DNA of 64,000 bases from NCBI RefSeq assembly GCF_001905545.1, contig NZ_LIPD01000002.1:372001-436000 (forward strand), written 5' to 3'. Position numbers and translations under genes: made by a program. A model generated the notes under the pieces. It saw only the letters and a program-made list of their open reading frames with translations. It was not told the origin of the DNA and did not search any database. Shown in pieces: positions 51,632-60,887 of the stretch (the stretch's first letter is position 1; every line of letters begins with the position of its first letter). Source of the stretch: Streptomyces sp. CB02056. GTDB lineage: Bacteria > Actinomycetota > Actinomycetes > Streptomycetales > Streptomycetaceae.

Positions 51632-51665
51632 CCTTGCCTCCTGGGTGGCGCGCTGTGCTTTCTTG

Positions 51666-51691
51666 GTACCCCGCTTGTTACCGCTTGCTAC
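51666..51691 (-). promoter_or_regulatory. Possible SigB/SigH-type promoter for ushX-sigH
   Basis: On the minus strand, GTAGC, 15 bases, GGGTAC, 35 bases before the ushX GTG. The -10 fits the GGGTAC/A of this sigma family; the -35 is weak (consensus GTTT). Autoregulation by SigH would be consistent with its homologue. Confidence 0.4.
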
Positions 51692-51819
51692 CCCCGAAGG
51701 GGGCCCGGCGCCGCGGATCCGCCATCGCTCTGCCTTCCGCACCCCGGTTCGGGAGTTACTCATGGTAAGGCATTGCGACGCAGGGTGGCAGACCCTTTCC
51801 CCGGACTCCCGGGAGCCGT

Positions 51820-52296
51820 TCAGCGCTGCCCGGCGGCGGCCAGCGCCCCGTCGGAGAGCCGGTACACCGTCCACTCGTCCATCGGCACCGCGCCGATCGA
51901 CTTGTAGAAGTCGATCGAGGGCTGGTTCCAGTCCAGGACCGACCACTCGACCCGGGAGTAGCCGCGCTCGACGGCGATCCGGGCGAGTTCCAGCAGCAGC
52001 GCCTTGCCGTGGCCGCCGCCGCGCGCCTCCGGGCGGACGTACAGGTCCTCCAGGTAGATCCCGTGGGTGCCGCGCCAGGTCGAGAAGTTGCGGAACCAGA
52101 CCGCGAAGCCGACCGGTTCACCGGTGGCGTCGTCCTCGGCGATCAGCCCGAACAGGGCCGGGTTCTCGCCGAACAGGGCCTCGTGCAGCTGCTCCTCGGT
52201 GGCCTTCGCCTCGTGCAGGGCCTTCTCGTACTCCGCGAGTTCGCGGATCATGGCGTGGACGACGGGGACGTCGGTGGCGACGGCGGTGCGGATCAT
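51820..52296 (-). CDS. GNAT acetyltransferase, spermidine/spermine N1-acetyltransferase-like
   Basis: A 158-residue protein matching SSAT-type enzymes: NFSTWRGTHGIYLEDLYV (about 69-86), the CoA loop RPEARGGGHGKALL (87-100) and VEWSVLDWNQPSIDFYKSIG (116-135). These enzymes acetylate polyamines or related diamines. A single gene 10 bases before the SnoaL-like gene's 3' end. Confidence 0.86.
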   Translation of the reverse strand: MIRTAVATDVPVVHAMIRELAEYEKALHEAKATEEQLHEALFGENPALFGLIAEDDATGEPVGFAVWFRNFSTWRGTHGIYLEDLYVRPEARGGGHGKALLLELARIAVERGYSRVEWSVLDWNQPSIDFYKSIGAVPMDEWTVYRLSDGALAAAGQR

Positions 52297-52306
52297 GTCC
52301 GTGAGC

Positions 52307-52690
52307 CTACTGCTCGGGACCGGTCTCGTCCCAGGCCTGGAGGGAGGTCTGGTCGATGATCCGGCCGTCCCGCAGACCGGCCATCGAGGACATCAGCACC
52401 CGGACGCCGTCCGGGTACCGGCAGGACTCCAGGAAGGCGACGTGGTCGCCCTGGACGACCACCTGTTCCAGTGTGTGGGTCATCTCGCGGCCGTAGACGT
52501 CGTCCAGCATGGCGCCGATCTCCTCCCGCCCGTGCATCACCAGGGGGTGGCTGGGCTGGGTCTTGCGGTCGACCATGCGCAGTTCGGCGTCCTCCGCGTA
52601 GAGCGCCAGGAGGGCCTCGGCGTCGCGGCGCTCGATGCCCTCGCGCAGTGCGCGGGTGTCGAAGGCGGCGGGGGCCGTCGTGGTGGTCAT
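52307..52690 (-). CDS. SnoaL-like / nuclear transport factor 2 fold protein
   Basis: A 127-residue alpha+beta-barrel protein: ALREGIERRDAEALLALYAE (9-28), then DAELRMV and later YPDGVRVLMSSMAGLRDGRI. Many such proteins are ketosteroid-isomerase-like or of unknown function. No catalytic residues are obvious. Confidence 0.78.
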   Translation of the reverse strand: MTTTTAPAAFDTRALREGIERRDAEALLALYAEDAELRMVDRKTQPSHPLVMHGREEIGAMLDDVYGREMTHTLEQVVVQGDHVAFLESCRYPDGVRVLMSSMAGLRDGRIIDQTSLQAWDETGPEQ

Positions 52691-52780
52691 GATCTCGCTC
52701 CTCCGGTCGGGTTCCGTCGGCTCGTACCTTGAGCGTACGCCCGCGGCCGCCCGGACCCGGAGGAGCGGGATCCGGGCCGG

Positions 52781-53773
52781 TCAGGGGGCCGGCACGGTGC
52801 GCAGGTAGGCGGCCAGCGCGCTGATCGCGGCCGGGTTGCGCGGGCTCTCCACCAGGTCGACGTAGTCCATGACGAAGATCCGGCCGTTCCTGACCGCGGC
52901 GACGTTGGCCAGCGGCGGGAAGGACGTCAGGAACTTCCGCTTCTCCTCGGCCTTCGGCGTCGCGTAGTCGTTGATCACGATCACCTCGGGGTCGCGCTGC
53001 ACCACGCTCTCCCAGCCGGCCGTGACCCAGCTGTCGGCGAGGTCGCCCATGATGTTGGTCCCGCCCGCCTTGGCGATGATCTCGTTGGCGGCGGCGAACT
53101 TCCCGGCGGTGTACGGCTTGTCCTGCCCGCTGTCGTACAGGAAGACGGACGGGCGGCGCTCGGCCGGCGGGACGGCGGCGATCCGCGCCTTGAAGTCCGC
53201 GATCAGCTGGTCGGAGCGGTCCTTGACGTCGAAGATCTCGCCGAGGTTGGCCAGGTCGGTGTAGAGCGCCTCCAGCGGGTCCATCACGCCGCGCTCGGTG
53301 CCCTTGCCGCTGCGGCAGGACTCGCTGAGCACGTACGAGTCGACGCCGAGCGCCTTGAAGGCCTGCGGGGTGACGCCGCTGCCCTCGTCGAAGCCGTAGT
53401 GCCAGCCGGCGAAGACCAGGTCGGCCTTGGCGTCCAGCGCGATCTCCTTGGTGAGGATCTTCTTGGAGAGCCAGGTGGTCTGCTGGTAGCCGTCCTTCCA
53501 GGCGACCTGGTCGATCTTCCCCTTGTCGTCGGGCATCACGTAGCCGGCCATCCGGTCGGCGAGGCCGAGCGAGAGCATCAGTTCGGTGATGTTGACGTCG
53601 TTGGTCACCACCCGGGCGGGCTTCTGCGCGAAGGTGAGCTTCTCCCCGCAGTTGTCCACCGTCACGGGGTAGTGGGCGGAGGCGGTGGCGGCCTCCTTCG
53701 GGGCGATCTCGGCGCCGCAGCCGACGAGTCCGAGGGCGAGCAGGGCGGTGGCGGCAACGGCCTTGGTGCGCAC
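52781..53773 (-). CDS. btuF: Cobalamin ABC transporter substrate-binding lipoprotein
   Basis: A 330-residue periplasmic-binding (helical backbone) lipoprotein from GTG 53773. Lipobox LVGC at residues 16-19. The family pattern KPARVVTNDVNITELMLSLG near 52 and DLVFAGWHYG near 118. Related proteins bind iron-siderophores or B12. The cobalamin riboswitch at the head of this operon makes cobalamin or a cobinamide the probable ligand. It is 16 bases past the ATPase gene. Confidence 0.84.
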   Translation of the reverse strand: MRTKAVAATALLALGLVGCGAEIAPKEAATASAHYPVTVDNCGEKLTFAQKPARVVTNDVNITELMLSLGLADRMAGYVMPDDKGKIDQVAWKDGYQQTTWLSKKILTKEIALDAKADLVFAGWHYGFDEGSGVTPQAFKALGVDSYVLSESCRSGKGTERGVMDPLEALYTDLANLGEIFDVKDRSDQLIADFKARIAAVPPAERRPSVFLYDSGQDKPYTAGKFAAANEIIAKAGGTNIMGDLADSWVTAGWESVVQRDPEVIVINDYATPKAEEKRKFLTSFPPLANVAAVRNGRIFVMDYVDLVESPRNPAAISALAAYLRTVPAP

Positions 53774-53789
53774 GGGAGTTCCTTGGGGG

Positions 53790-54593
53790 TCAGGGGAGGC
53801 GGTCGAAGAGCAGCTGGAGGGCGCCGGTCTCCGGGTGGCGCACCGGGGTGCCCCGGACGCCGAACACCTCGGCCAGCAGGGCGGGTCGGAGCACCTCGTC
53901 GGGCGGCCCGGAGGCGACGATCCGGCCGTCCCGCAGGACGTACAGCAGGTCGCAGTGGCCCGCCGCCAGGTTGAGGTCGTGCAGCGCGGTGAGCACCGTC
54001 GGACCGGCCTCGCGGGCGAGCGCCAGCACCTCCAACTGGTGCGCGATGTCGAGGTGGTTGGTGGGTTCGTCCAGCACCAGCAGGCGCGGCTCCTGGACCA
54101 GCGCGCGGGCGAACAGCACCCGCTGCTTCTCGCCCCCGGACAGGCTCAGGAAGCCCCGCTCGGCGAGGTGCCCGGCCCGGACCTTGCGCAGCGCCTCGGC
54201 GCAGCGCCGCTCGTCCCCGTCGACTTGGGCGCCGAAGCCGCGGCGGTGCGGCAGCCGGCCCATGGCGATCACCTCGGCGACGGTGAAGTCGAACTCGGCG
54301 GAGTGCTCCTGGGTCAGCGCGGCCACCCGGCGGGCGCTCTCGCGGGCGGTGAGGGCGTGCAGGTCGTCGCCGGCCAGCCGGACCACGCCGCCGGCCGGCT
54401 TCAGCACCCGGTAGACGCAGCGCAGCAGGGTCGACTTGCCGCTGCCGTTGGGGCCTATCAGGCCGACCACCTGCCCGGCGGCGGCCGCCAGGCTCACCTC
54501 GTGGACCAGCCGGGTGCCGGCCAGCTCCACCGAGACGCCGTCGACGGCGAGGTCCTGGGCGTGCACCGGGGTCGGGTCGGTCGTCGCGGTCAC
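53790..54593 (-). CDS. btuD: Cobalamin ABC transporter ATP-binding protein
   Basis: A 267-residue ATPase from GTG 54593, overlapping the permease stop. Walker A GPNGSGKST (42-50), signature LSLSGGEKQR (Q at 149), Walker B RLLVLDEPTNHLD and the switch histidine in LHDLNLA: complete. It energises the BtuC-type permease. Confidence 0.88.
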   Translation of the reverse strand: MTATTDPTPVHAQDLAVDGVSVELAGTRLVHEVSLAAAAGQVVGLIGPNGSGKSTLLRCVYRVLKPAGGVVRLAGDDLHALTARESARRVAALTQEHSAEFDFTVAEVIAMGRLPHRRGFGAQVDGDERRCAEALRKVRAGHLAERGFLSLSGGEKQRVLFARALVQEPRLLVLDEPTNHLDIAHQLEVLALAREAGPTVLTALHDLNLAAGHCDLLYVLRDGRIVASGPPDEVLRPALLAEVFGVRGTPVRHPETGALQLLFDRLP

Positions 54594-55669
54594 CGGGCAC
54601 CTCCGAAGGCCTGGCCGCGGCGGCGCATCATCACCAGGAAGGCGGGCACGCCGAGCACCGCGGTGAACACCCCGACGGGCAGTTCGGCGGGCGCCAGCAG
54701 GGTGCGCGAGGCGATGTCCACCCAGACCAGCAGCAGCGCCCCGGCGAGCGGCGCGACCACCAGCACCCGGCGGTGCCCGGCGCCGACCAGCATCCGCGCC
54801 AGGTGCGGCATCAGCAGCCCGACGAAGCCGATCGCCCCGCTGACCGCGACCACGGTGCCGGTGACGGCGGCGGTCACCACGAACAGCTCGCGGCGCAGCC
54901 GGTCCGGGTCCACGCCGAGCGAGGCGGAGGTCTCGTCGCCCATCGCGAGCGCGTCCAGCCGCCCGGCGGTGCAGGCCAGGTAGGCGAGCCCGGCCAGCAC
55001 GGTGACGGCGGCGATCGGCACCTTGCCCCAGGTGGCGCCGCCGAGGCTGCCGAGCAGCCACATCATGACGTCCCGGGCGGCCTCGCCGCGGTCGGCGGCG
55101 AAGACCATCAGGGTGGTGGCGGCGGAGAAGCCGTAGGACAGCGCGGTGCCGGTGAGCACCAGCCGCAGCGGGGTGAGCCCGTACGCGGTGCGGGCCGCGA
55201 CGTAGACCAGGGTCATGGCGGCCAGCGCGGAGCCGAAGGCGGAGGCGGAGATCGCCCACACCCCGAGCGAGGCGAAGGCGCCGAAGAGCATCACGGCGTT
55301 GGCGCCGACGGCCGCGCCGGAGGAGATGCCGAGCACGAAGGGGTCCGCCAGCGCGTTGCGCACCAGGGCCTGGACGGCGACCCCGCAGGCGGCCAGCCCG
55401 GCGCCGACCACGGCGGCCAGCACGGTGCGCGGCAGCCGGATCTCCCAGACGATCGCGTACGCGGCCGCCTCGTCCGCGTCCAGCCGGCCGCCCGTCAGCC
55501 CGGCGCCCAGGAGCCGCAGCACCCGGGGCAGGCCGAGCCCGGAGGAGCCGAGGGCGACCCCGCAGACCAGGGAGAGCAGCAGGGCGGCGGCGAGTCCGGC
55601 GGCGAGCGGGACGACGGGTATTCGGCGAGCGGGCGGGCCGACTGCACGGTTGACGGGTGCGCGGTTCAC
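54590..55669 (-). CDS. btuC: Cobalamin ABC transporter permease (FecCD/BtuC family)
   Basis: A 359-residue FecCD-family permease from GTG 55669, with about ten helices; RLPRTVLAAVVGAGLAACGV near 98, DPFVLGISSGAAVG near 130 and GFVGLLMPHLARMLVG near 283 are family landmarks. Upstream in-frame codons lie in the riboswitch and are not coding. First gene of the uptake operon. Confidence 0.88.
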   Translation of the reverse strand: MNRAPVNRAVGPPARRIPVVPLAAGLAAALLLSLVCGVALGSSGLGLPRVLRLLGAGLTGGRLDADEAAAYAIVWEIRLPRTVLAAVVGAGLAACGVAVQALVRNALADPFVLGISSGAAVGANAVMLFGAFASLGVWAISASAFGSALAAMTLVYVAARTAYGLTPLRLVLTGTALSYGFSAATTLMVFAADRGEAARDVMMWLLGSLGGATWGKVPIAAVTVLAGLAYLACTAGRLDALAMGDETSASLGVDPDRLRRELFVVTAAVTGTVVAVSGAIGFVGLLMPHLARMLVGAGHRRVLVVAPLAGALLLVWVDIASRTLLAPAELPVGVFTAVLGVPAFLVMMRRRGQAFGGAR

Positions 55670-55734
55670 GGGTGCGCCTTGCCTCGGGCCGGGAGCGCGC
55701 CGGGGCGGGCGCGGGCCGGGGGCGTGCCGGGGCG

Positions 55735-55895
55735 CCGTTCCCCTCGCAGTCCGCGGCGAGTTGTCGGGAGGTCGGCGGCCGAGGGCGATCGGGCTGGCGC
55801 GGCCGTACGGGCGGGTACGGGCCGTGCTCACCGTTGCGGGTCAGCGCCGGATTCGCACCGGACTTCCCCCTCGGACGCCCTGGCAGCATAACAGC
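55735..55895 (-). ncRNA. Cobalamin riboswitch of the btu operon
   Basis: On the minus strand the leader reads GGGGGAAGTCCGGTGCGAATCC, then GGCGCTGACCCGCAACGGTGA: the B12-box core. A 5' stem part (GCCTGCCC, near 55890-55905) and GCCGACCTCCCGAC downstream complete the expected elements. It should lower importer expression when cobalamin is plentiful. It also argues that the ABC genes transport cobalamin, not siderophore. Confidence 0.92.
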
Positions 55896-55998
55896 CACTC
55901 AGGGCAGGCAACCCTTACCGAGCCGGGTCGGACGTGAACGCACGACCGCCCCCGTCCGGCGGTGCGGACGGGGGCGGTCGGGTGGCGACGCGTCAGGC

Positions 55999-56394
55999 TC
56001 AGGCCTGCTTGGTCTCCCAGAAGATCTTGTCGACCTGGGCGATCAGGTCGAGCAGGGCCTGGCCGGTGGCCGGGTCCGTGGACGCCTTGGCGGCCGAGGC
56101 GGCCTTCAGGGTGTCGTTGATCAGCTGGTGCAGCTGCGGGTACTTCTCGAAGTGCGGGGCCTTGAAGTAGTCGCTCCACAGCACCGAGATGTGGTGCTTG
56201 ACGGCCTCGGCGCGCTGCTCCTTGATGATGACGGCGCGGGCGCGGAAGTGCGGGTCCTCGTTGGCCTGGTACTTCTCCTGGGTGGCCTTGACCGACTCGG
56301 CCTCCAGCTTGGCCTGCGCGGGGTCGTAGACGCCGCAGGGCAGGTCGCAGTGGGCGTGGACGGTGGCGCGCGGTGCAAACAGACGAGAGAACAT
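55999..56394 (-). CDS. sodN: Nickel-type superoxide dismutase
   Basis: A 131-residue precursor: a 14-residue propeptide (MFSRLFAPRATVHA) then the nickel hook HCDLPCGVY (His15, Cys16, Cys20 in the precursor), used after processing, when the mature protein starts at His15. The rest is a four-helix bundle (EKYQANEDPHFRARAVIIKE and others). Complete family length. Divergent from sodX, the maturation protease. Confidence 0.97.
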   Translation of the reverse strand: MFSRLFAPRATVHAHCDLPCGVYDPAQAKLEAESVKATQEKYQANEDPHFRARAVIIKEQRAEAVKHHISVLWSDYFKAPHFEKYPQLHQLINDTLKAASAAKASTDPATGQALLDLIAQVDKIFWETKQA

Positions 56395-56574
56395 GGGAGT
56401 CCTTCCTTAGATCGTCTTCCCGCGCCCGAGATTACCCTTCCGCCCTCCCGGTTTCGCGATCGGGCGGTGGGCCTAGGGCGAAAGACGGACCGGGAACCGG
56501 CGCAATCCGGACATCGGACGGACGGCGGTCCGTACGGCAGACTGGGAGCGCGAGCGGGGGCGGGAGGAGGAGTC

Positions 56575-57033
56575 GTGGCGCGGAGCACGCGAGCGGAGGG
56601 CGCCGGGGCGGGGGAGCGCGGCCCGGGCGGCGCGCTGCCGTTCGGGCTGGTCGACGTGGCGGGGCCGTCGATGGTCCCGACCCTGCGCGAGGGCGACCGG
56701 CTGCTGGTCCGCTACGGCGCGCCGATCCGGCCCGGCGCGGTGGTGGTCTTCCGGCACCCCTTCCAGCAGGACCTGCTGGTGGTGAAGCGGGCCGCCGAGC
56801 GCCGGGCCACGGGCTGGTGGCTGCTCTCCGACAACCGCCCGGTGGACAGCGACAGCCGCAGCTACGGCGCCGTCCCGGACGAGCTGGTGCTCGGCCGGGT
56901 GCTGCTGCGGCTGCGCCCGAGCCCGGTCTGGCTGGCGCCGGGGCGCCGGCTGGAGCGGCTGCTGCTCACCCCGCGGCTGGCCCGGGTGCCGGGCCTGGCC
57001 CGCCGGCTCGGCGCCTGGGTCGAGGACGTCTAG
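56575..57033 (+). CDS. sodX: Nickel-type superoxide dismutase maturation protease
   Basis: A 152-residue S26-like peptidase from GTG 56575 (GGAGGAGG upstream). Catalytic Ser32 in GPSMVPTL and Lys71 in LLVVKR, with SDNRPVDSDSR as box E. No membrane helix, unlike signal peptidases. It removes the SodN propeptide. The 180-base gap to sodN holds both promoters; I saw no convincing Nur box. Confidence 0.93.
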   Translation: MARSTRAEGAGAGERGPGGALPFGLVDVAGPSMVPTLREGDRLLVRYGAPIRPGAVVVFRHPFQQDLLVVKRAAERRATGWWLLSDNRPVDSDSRSYGAVPDELVLGRVLLRLRPSPVWLAPGRRLERLLLTPRLARVPGLARRLGAWVEDV

Positions 57034-57040
57034 CGGGCTG

Positions 57041-57622
57041 CTACGCCCGGGCCGCCGCCTCCGCCTCCAGGCGTTTGCGGGCCCGGTAGGCGGCCACGTT
57101 GGCGCGGGTCGCGCAGCGGTCCGAGCAGTAGCGGCGGGAGCGGTTGGTCGAGGTGTCCAGGTAGGCGTTGCGGCAGGGCGCGGCCTGGCAGATGCCGAGC
57201 CGGTCGGCGCCCAGCTCGGTCAGGTGGACGGCCAGGCCCATGCAGGCGACCGCGCTGAAGTGGGCGGTGGCGGTGGGGGAGTTGTCGGCCAGGTGCAGGT
57301 GCCAGCGCGGCCGCCCGGCGTCGTCCAGGTAGTCGTGCCCGGAGATCAGCGGGCTGACCGGGTACTCCATCAGCAGGCTGTTCAGCAGGTCGACGCCGCG
57401 GATCTCGTCCCCGCCGGCGGCGGCCTCGAAGACCCCGCGCAGCCGGGTCCGCACCGCCCGCAGCCGGGGCACGTCGGACTCGTCGGCGAGCGAGCGGGCC
57501 CGCGAGGAGTCGGAGAAGAGACCGCGCACCGCCTCCACGGAGGTCAGCGAGTCGGTGCCGCGCTCGGGCTCCTCGGTGTTCACCAGCCGGACGGCGAGAT
57601 CGGCGTAGGCGGCGAGCTCCAC
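57041..57622 (-). CDS. CGNR zinc-finger (ABATE) domain protein
   Basis: A 193-residue protein from GTG 57622. The N-terminal ABATE domain (to about 135) is followed by the CGNR finger: CQAAPCRNAYLDTSTNRSRRYCSDRC (about 145-172, given in parts as C-x4-C and C-x3-C), the zinc-ribbon DNA-binding motif, then VAAYRARKR. Family members are thought to be transcription regulators. It converges on sodX. Confidence 0.85.
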   Translation of the reverse strand: MELAAYADLAVRLVNTEEPERGTDSLTSVEAVRGLFSDSSRARSLADESDVPRLRAVRTRLRGVFEAAAGGDEIRGVDLLNSLLMEYPVSPLISGHDYLDDAGRPRWHLHLADNSPTATAHFSAVACMGLAVHLTELGADRLGICQAAPCRNAYLDTSTNRSRRYCSDRCATRANVAAYRARKRLEAEAAARA

Positions 57623-57691
57623 AGGGGTCCTTCCAGGGGGGTCGGTAACGGGCTGACTGCCTCCAGCCTATTACCCGGGCGGGCAAAACGA

Positions 57692-57724
57692 CGGCGCCCG
57701 GCAGGAGTGACCTGCCGGGCGCCG
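57692..57724 (-). terminator. Terminator of the amino acid ABC operon
   Basis: A perfect 14-bp stem (CGGCGCCCGGCAGG) with loop AGTGA, 12 bases past the ATPase stop. Confidence 0.86.
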
Positions 57725-57735
57725 GGCGTACGGGC

Positions 57736-58533
57736 TCAGAGCACCTTGGAGAGGAAGGCCCTGGTGCGCTCGTGCTGCGGGTCGGTGAGCACCTCGCGGG
57801 GGTTGCCGGACTCGACCACCACCCCGCCGTCCATGAACACCAGCGCGTCGCCGACCTCGCGGGCGAAGCCCATCTCGTGGGTGACGACCACCATGGTCAT
57901 GCCCTCCTCGGCGAGGCCGCGCATGACGTCGAGGACGTCGCCGACCAGCTCCGGGTCGAGCGCGGAGGTCGGCTCGTCGAAGAGCATCAGCTTGGGCTTC
58001 ATGGCCAGCGCGCGGGCGATCGCCACGCGCTGCTGCTGGCCGCCGGAGAGCTGCGAGGGGTAGTTCTTCGCCTTGTCGGCGAGGCCGACCCGCTCCAGCA
58101 GGGCCATCCCGCGCTCGCGGGCGTCGGCCCGGCTCTCGCCCTTGACCTGGACCGGCGCCTCCATGACGTTCTCGACGGCGGTCATGTGCGGGAACAGGTT
58201 GAAGCGCTGGAAGACCATGCCGATGTCGCGCCGCTTGAGGGCGACCTCGCGGTCCCTGAGCTCGTGCAGCCGGTCGCCCTTCTGCCGGTAGCCGACCAGC
58301 TCGCCGTCCACCCAGAGGCGGCCGCCGTTGATCTTCTCCAGGTGGTTGATGCACCGCAGGAAGGTCGACTTGCCGGAGCCGGACGGGCCGATCAGGCAGA
58401 ACACCTCGCCCTGCCTGACCTCCAGGTCGATGCCCTTGAGCACCTCGACCAGGCCGTACGACTTGTGCACGTTCTCGGCGCGGACCATCGGCTCGCCGGA
58501 CGCGCCGCCGGGGGACTTGGTCGGATCGGTCAT
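57736..58533 (-). CDS. Polar amino acid ABC transporter ATP-binding protein
   Basis: A 265-residue GlnQ/GluA-type ATPase from ATG 58533, overlapping the permease stop (ATGA). Walker [10 protein letters not shown] (48-56), Q loop [12 protein letters not shown], signature [10 protein letters not shown], Walker [13 protein letters not shown] and H switch in [10 protein letters not shown]. Complete family signature. Confidence 0.92.
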   Translation of the reverse strand: MTDPTKSPGGASGEPMVRAENVHKSYGLVEVLKGIDLEVRQGEVFCLIGPSGSGKSTFLRCINHLEKINGGRLWVDGELVGYRQKGDRLHELRDREVALKRRDIGMVFQRFNLFPHMTAVENVMEAPVQVKGESRADARERGMALLERVGLADKAKNYPSQLSGGQQQRVAIARALAMKPKLMLFDEPTSALDPELVGDVLDVMRGLAEEGMTMVVVTHEMGFAREVGDALVFMDGGVVVESGNPREVLTDPQHERTRAFLSKVL

Positions 58534-59504
58534 ACGTGACCACCTCCCTCGAGCCCCGGGACGACGTCGGCGGTCGTCCTGGGGGCGGGCTTCCCGGCGA
58601 ACAGCCTCCGCAGCCGCTGCAGCGGGGTGGGCGGGAGGGTGCGGTTGGAACCTCGGGCGTAGTGGCGCTCGATGTAGTACTGGCCGATGGTCAGCACCGA
58701 GGTGAAGAACAGGTACCAGAGGCTGACCACGATCAGCAGCGGGATGTTCTGGTAGTTCCGGGAGTAGATGACCTGGCCGGCCCGGAAGATCTCCTCCAGG
58801 GAGATCACGGAGACCAGCGAGGTGGTCTTGAGCATCGAGATGGTCTCGTTGCCGGTCGGCGGGATGATCACCCGCATGGCCTGCGGCAGGACGATCCGGC
58901 GCATGGTCTGGAACCGGCTCATGCCGAGCGCGTGCGCGGCCTCGGTCTGGCCCTCGTCCACCGACTGGATGCCGCCGCGGACGATCTCCGCCATGTAGGC
59001 GGCCTCGTTGAGGCCGAGGCCCAGCAGCGCGGCGACGAAGGTCGGGATCAGCACGTTGGTCTGCTCGGACCAGAACTCCGGCCCCCACGGGACGCCGATC
59101 GACAGCTTGGCCCAGATCAGGCCGAGGAAGTTCCAGAACACCAGCTGCACCAGCACCGGGGTGCCGCGGAAGATCCAGATGTAGACCCACGCGACGCCGG
59201 CCAGCAGCGGGTTCGGGGACAGGCGCATCACCGCGAGGACGATGCCGCCGACCACACCCATGAGCATGGCGAGCACGGTCAGTTCCAGCGTCACCAGCAG
59301 GCCGTGCATGATGCTGTCGTGGAACAGGTACTGACCGACGATGTCCCACTTGAAAGCGGGGTTGGTGAAGAGGGCGCTCACCAGCATCGCCGCGAGTACG
59401 GCGATGACGACGGCGCCGGCCCAGCGTCCGGGGTGGCGGACGGGGACGGCCTTGATGGTCTCGGGCCGGCCCTGCTCCGCCGTCCCCTTGTCCAAAGAGT
59501 TCAC
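58530..59504 (-). CDS. Polar amino acid ABC transporter permease
   Basis: A 324-residue HisM-type permease from GTG 59504. Five or six helices; [18 protein letters not shown] near 120 and the EAA-like loop [19 protein letters not shown] near 187. Only one permease gene is present, so it probably forms a homodimer. Confidence 0.9.
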   Translation of the reverse strand: MNSLDKGTAEQGRPETIKAVPVRHPGRWAGAVVIAVLAAMLVSALFTNPAFKWDIVGQYLFHDSIMHGLLVTLELTVLAMLMGVVGGIVLAVMRLSPNPLLAGVAWVYIWIFRGTPVLVQLVFWNFLGLIWAKLSIGVPWGPEFWSEQTNVLIPTFVAALLGLGLNEAAYMAEIVRGGIQSVDEGQTEAAHALGMSRFQTMRRIVLPQAMRVIIPPTGNETISMLKTTSLVSVISLEEIFRAGQVIYSRNYQNIPLLIVVSLWYLFFTSVLTIGQYYIERHYARGSNRTLPPTPLQRLRRLFAGKPAPRTTADVVPGLEGGGHV

Positions 59505-59541
59505 GGTGTGGCCTCGGGGGAGAAGATGGAGCGGACGAGGG

Positions 59542-60468
59542 TCAGCTGACCGCGCCGTTGACGGTCGAGGTGGTGATGGCGCCGGACTCGACCCCCCACT
59601 TGGCGAGGATCTGCTTGTAGGTGCCGTCGTCGATCAGCGACTGGACGGCCCCCTGGACGGCCGGGGTGAGCTTGGAGCCCTTGGCCAGCGCGACGCCGTA
59701 GGGGGCCACGCCGTAGGTCTCGCCGACCTTCTCCAGCTGGCCGCCGGACTGCTTGATCGCGTAGTCGACGACCTGGGAGTCGGCCATCATCGCCTGGTCG
59801 CGCCCGGAGACCACGGCGTTGGTGACGTCCGTCTGGAGGTCGAACTTGTCGCCGCCGTTCTGGACGCCCGGCTTGCCGGCCTTGGCGCAGTCCGGGTCGC
59901 GGGTGTCCTTGATCTCGTCGGCCTGGGTGGTGCCGGTCTGGACGGCGACCTTCTTGCCGCAGAGGTCCTTCGGGTCGATCTTCTCCGGGTTGCCCTTCTT
60001 CACCGCGACGGCGCTGCCGGAGTTGAAGTAGGTGACCATGTCGACGATCTGCTCGCGCTCCTTGTTGTCCGTGAAGGACGACATGCCGAGCTGGAACTTG
60101 TTCGACTGGATGCCGGGGATGATCGCGGTGAAACCGGAGTCCTGGACCTCGGCCTTCAGCCCGAGCTTGGCCGCGATGGCGTTGGCCAGGTCGACGTCCA
60201 TGCCGATGACCTTGCCGCTGTCGTCCTTGAACTCGTCCGGCGCGTACGAGGCGTCGGCGCCGACCAGGAGCTTGCCGGCGGCCTTGACGTCGTCCGGGAC
60301 GAGCCCGGCCAGCTTGGGGTCGGCCTTGACCTCGTTGACGGTCGCGGAGGCGTTGGGGGCGCCGCTGCTCTCGCTCTTGCTGCTGCTGCAACCGGTCAGC
60401 ACCAGGGAGACCGAGGCGGCGACCACACCGGCTGCGAAGAGCCGGCTGCGCTGGGTACGGGTGGTCAT
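59542..60468 (-). CDS. Polar amino acid ABC transporter substrate-binding lipoprotein
   Basis: A 308-residue SBP family 3 lipoprotein from ATG 60468, chosen because GGAG is 9 bases before; ATG 60483 is in frame. Lipobox LVLTGCSSS. The family pattern KLLVGADASYAPDEFKD and GMDVDLANAIAAKLG is clear, as is KKVAVQTGTTQADEI. It heads the operon, 37 bases before the permease gene. Ligand unknown (glutamate/glutamine-type likely). Confidence 0.9.
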   Translation of the reverse strand: MTTRTQRSRLFAAGVVAASVSLVLTGCSSSKSESSGAPNASATVNEVKADPKLAGLVPDDVKAAGKLLVGADASYAPDEFKDDSGKVIGMDVDLANAIAAKLGLKAEVQDSGFTAIIPGIQSNKFQLGMSSFTDNKEREQIVDMVTYFNSGSAVAVKKGNPEKIDPKDLCGKKVAVQTGTTQADEIKDTRDPDCAKAGKPGVQNGGDKFDLQTDVTNAVVSGRDQAMMADSQVVDYAIKQSGGQLEKVGETYGVAPYGVALAKGSKLTPAVQGAVQSLIDDGTYKQILAKWGVESGAITTSTVNGAVS

Positions 60469-60887
60469 GAGGGGGATCTCCATCCTGGGGGAGAGAGGTC
60501 GGGCGGAGCGCGCCGCGGGAGCGGCGCACCGGAACGGCGAGCCGCGCGGCTCGGTACGGGTGCGTGTCGCCGTACGTCGTCGTACGTGCAGGCCGGGTCG
60601 TGCAGTTGCCCGGGCGCGGGGGAGCCGTCCGGGGTTTTACGAGGTACTGCTTCCGCCACCCTCCGCCGAGGTGGACGTTGACCGGACGGCCTCGACCAGT
60701 GGCCGGCTCGATCCGAGATGGGGGGAATCCTGCCATCTGATGACAGTCAGGTGGCCCTCATCCAGATCAAAATCGGATAACGAGGGGTCGCGCTGTCCGC
60801 TATTCGGACTTATTCCGCGCCCCTGTCACTCTGCGCATAAGTATGCAGATCGGTCCGTGCCGTCCCCGGAGGCCCGCCGCCCCCGCC
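60469..60887. other. Intergenic region upstream of the amino acid ABC operon
   Basis: Carries the operon promoter region; an AT-richer stretch (60740-60845) contains a 5-bp hairpin GTCCG/CGGAC and the end of the neighbouring binding-protein transcript. No gene, riboswitch or strong terminator could be supported. Confidence 0.4.

Noticed and set aside
55670..55898. Extended permease or other reading frames over the btu leader
   Set aside because: They overlap the cobalamin riboswitch and give Arg/Pro-rich sequence unlike any permease N-terminus.
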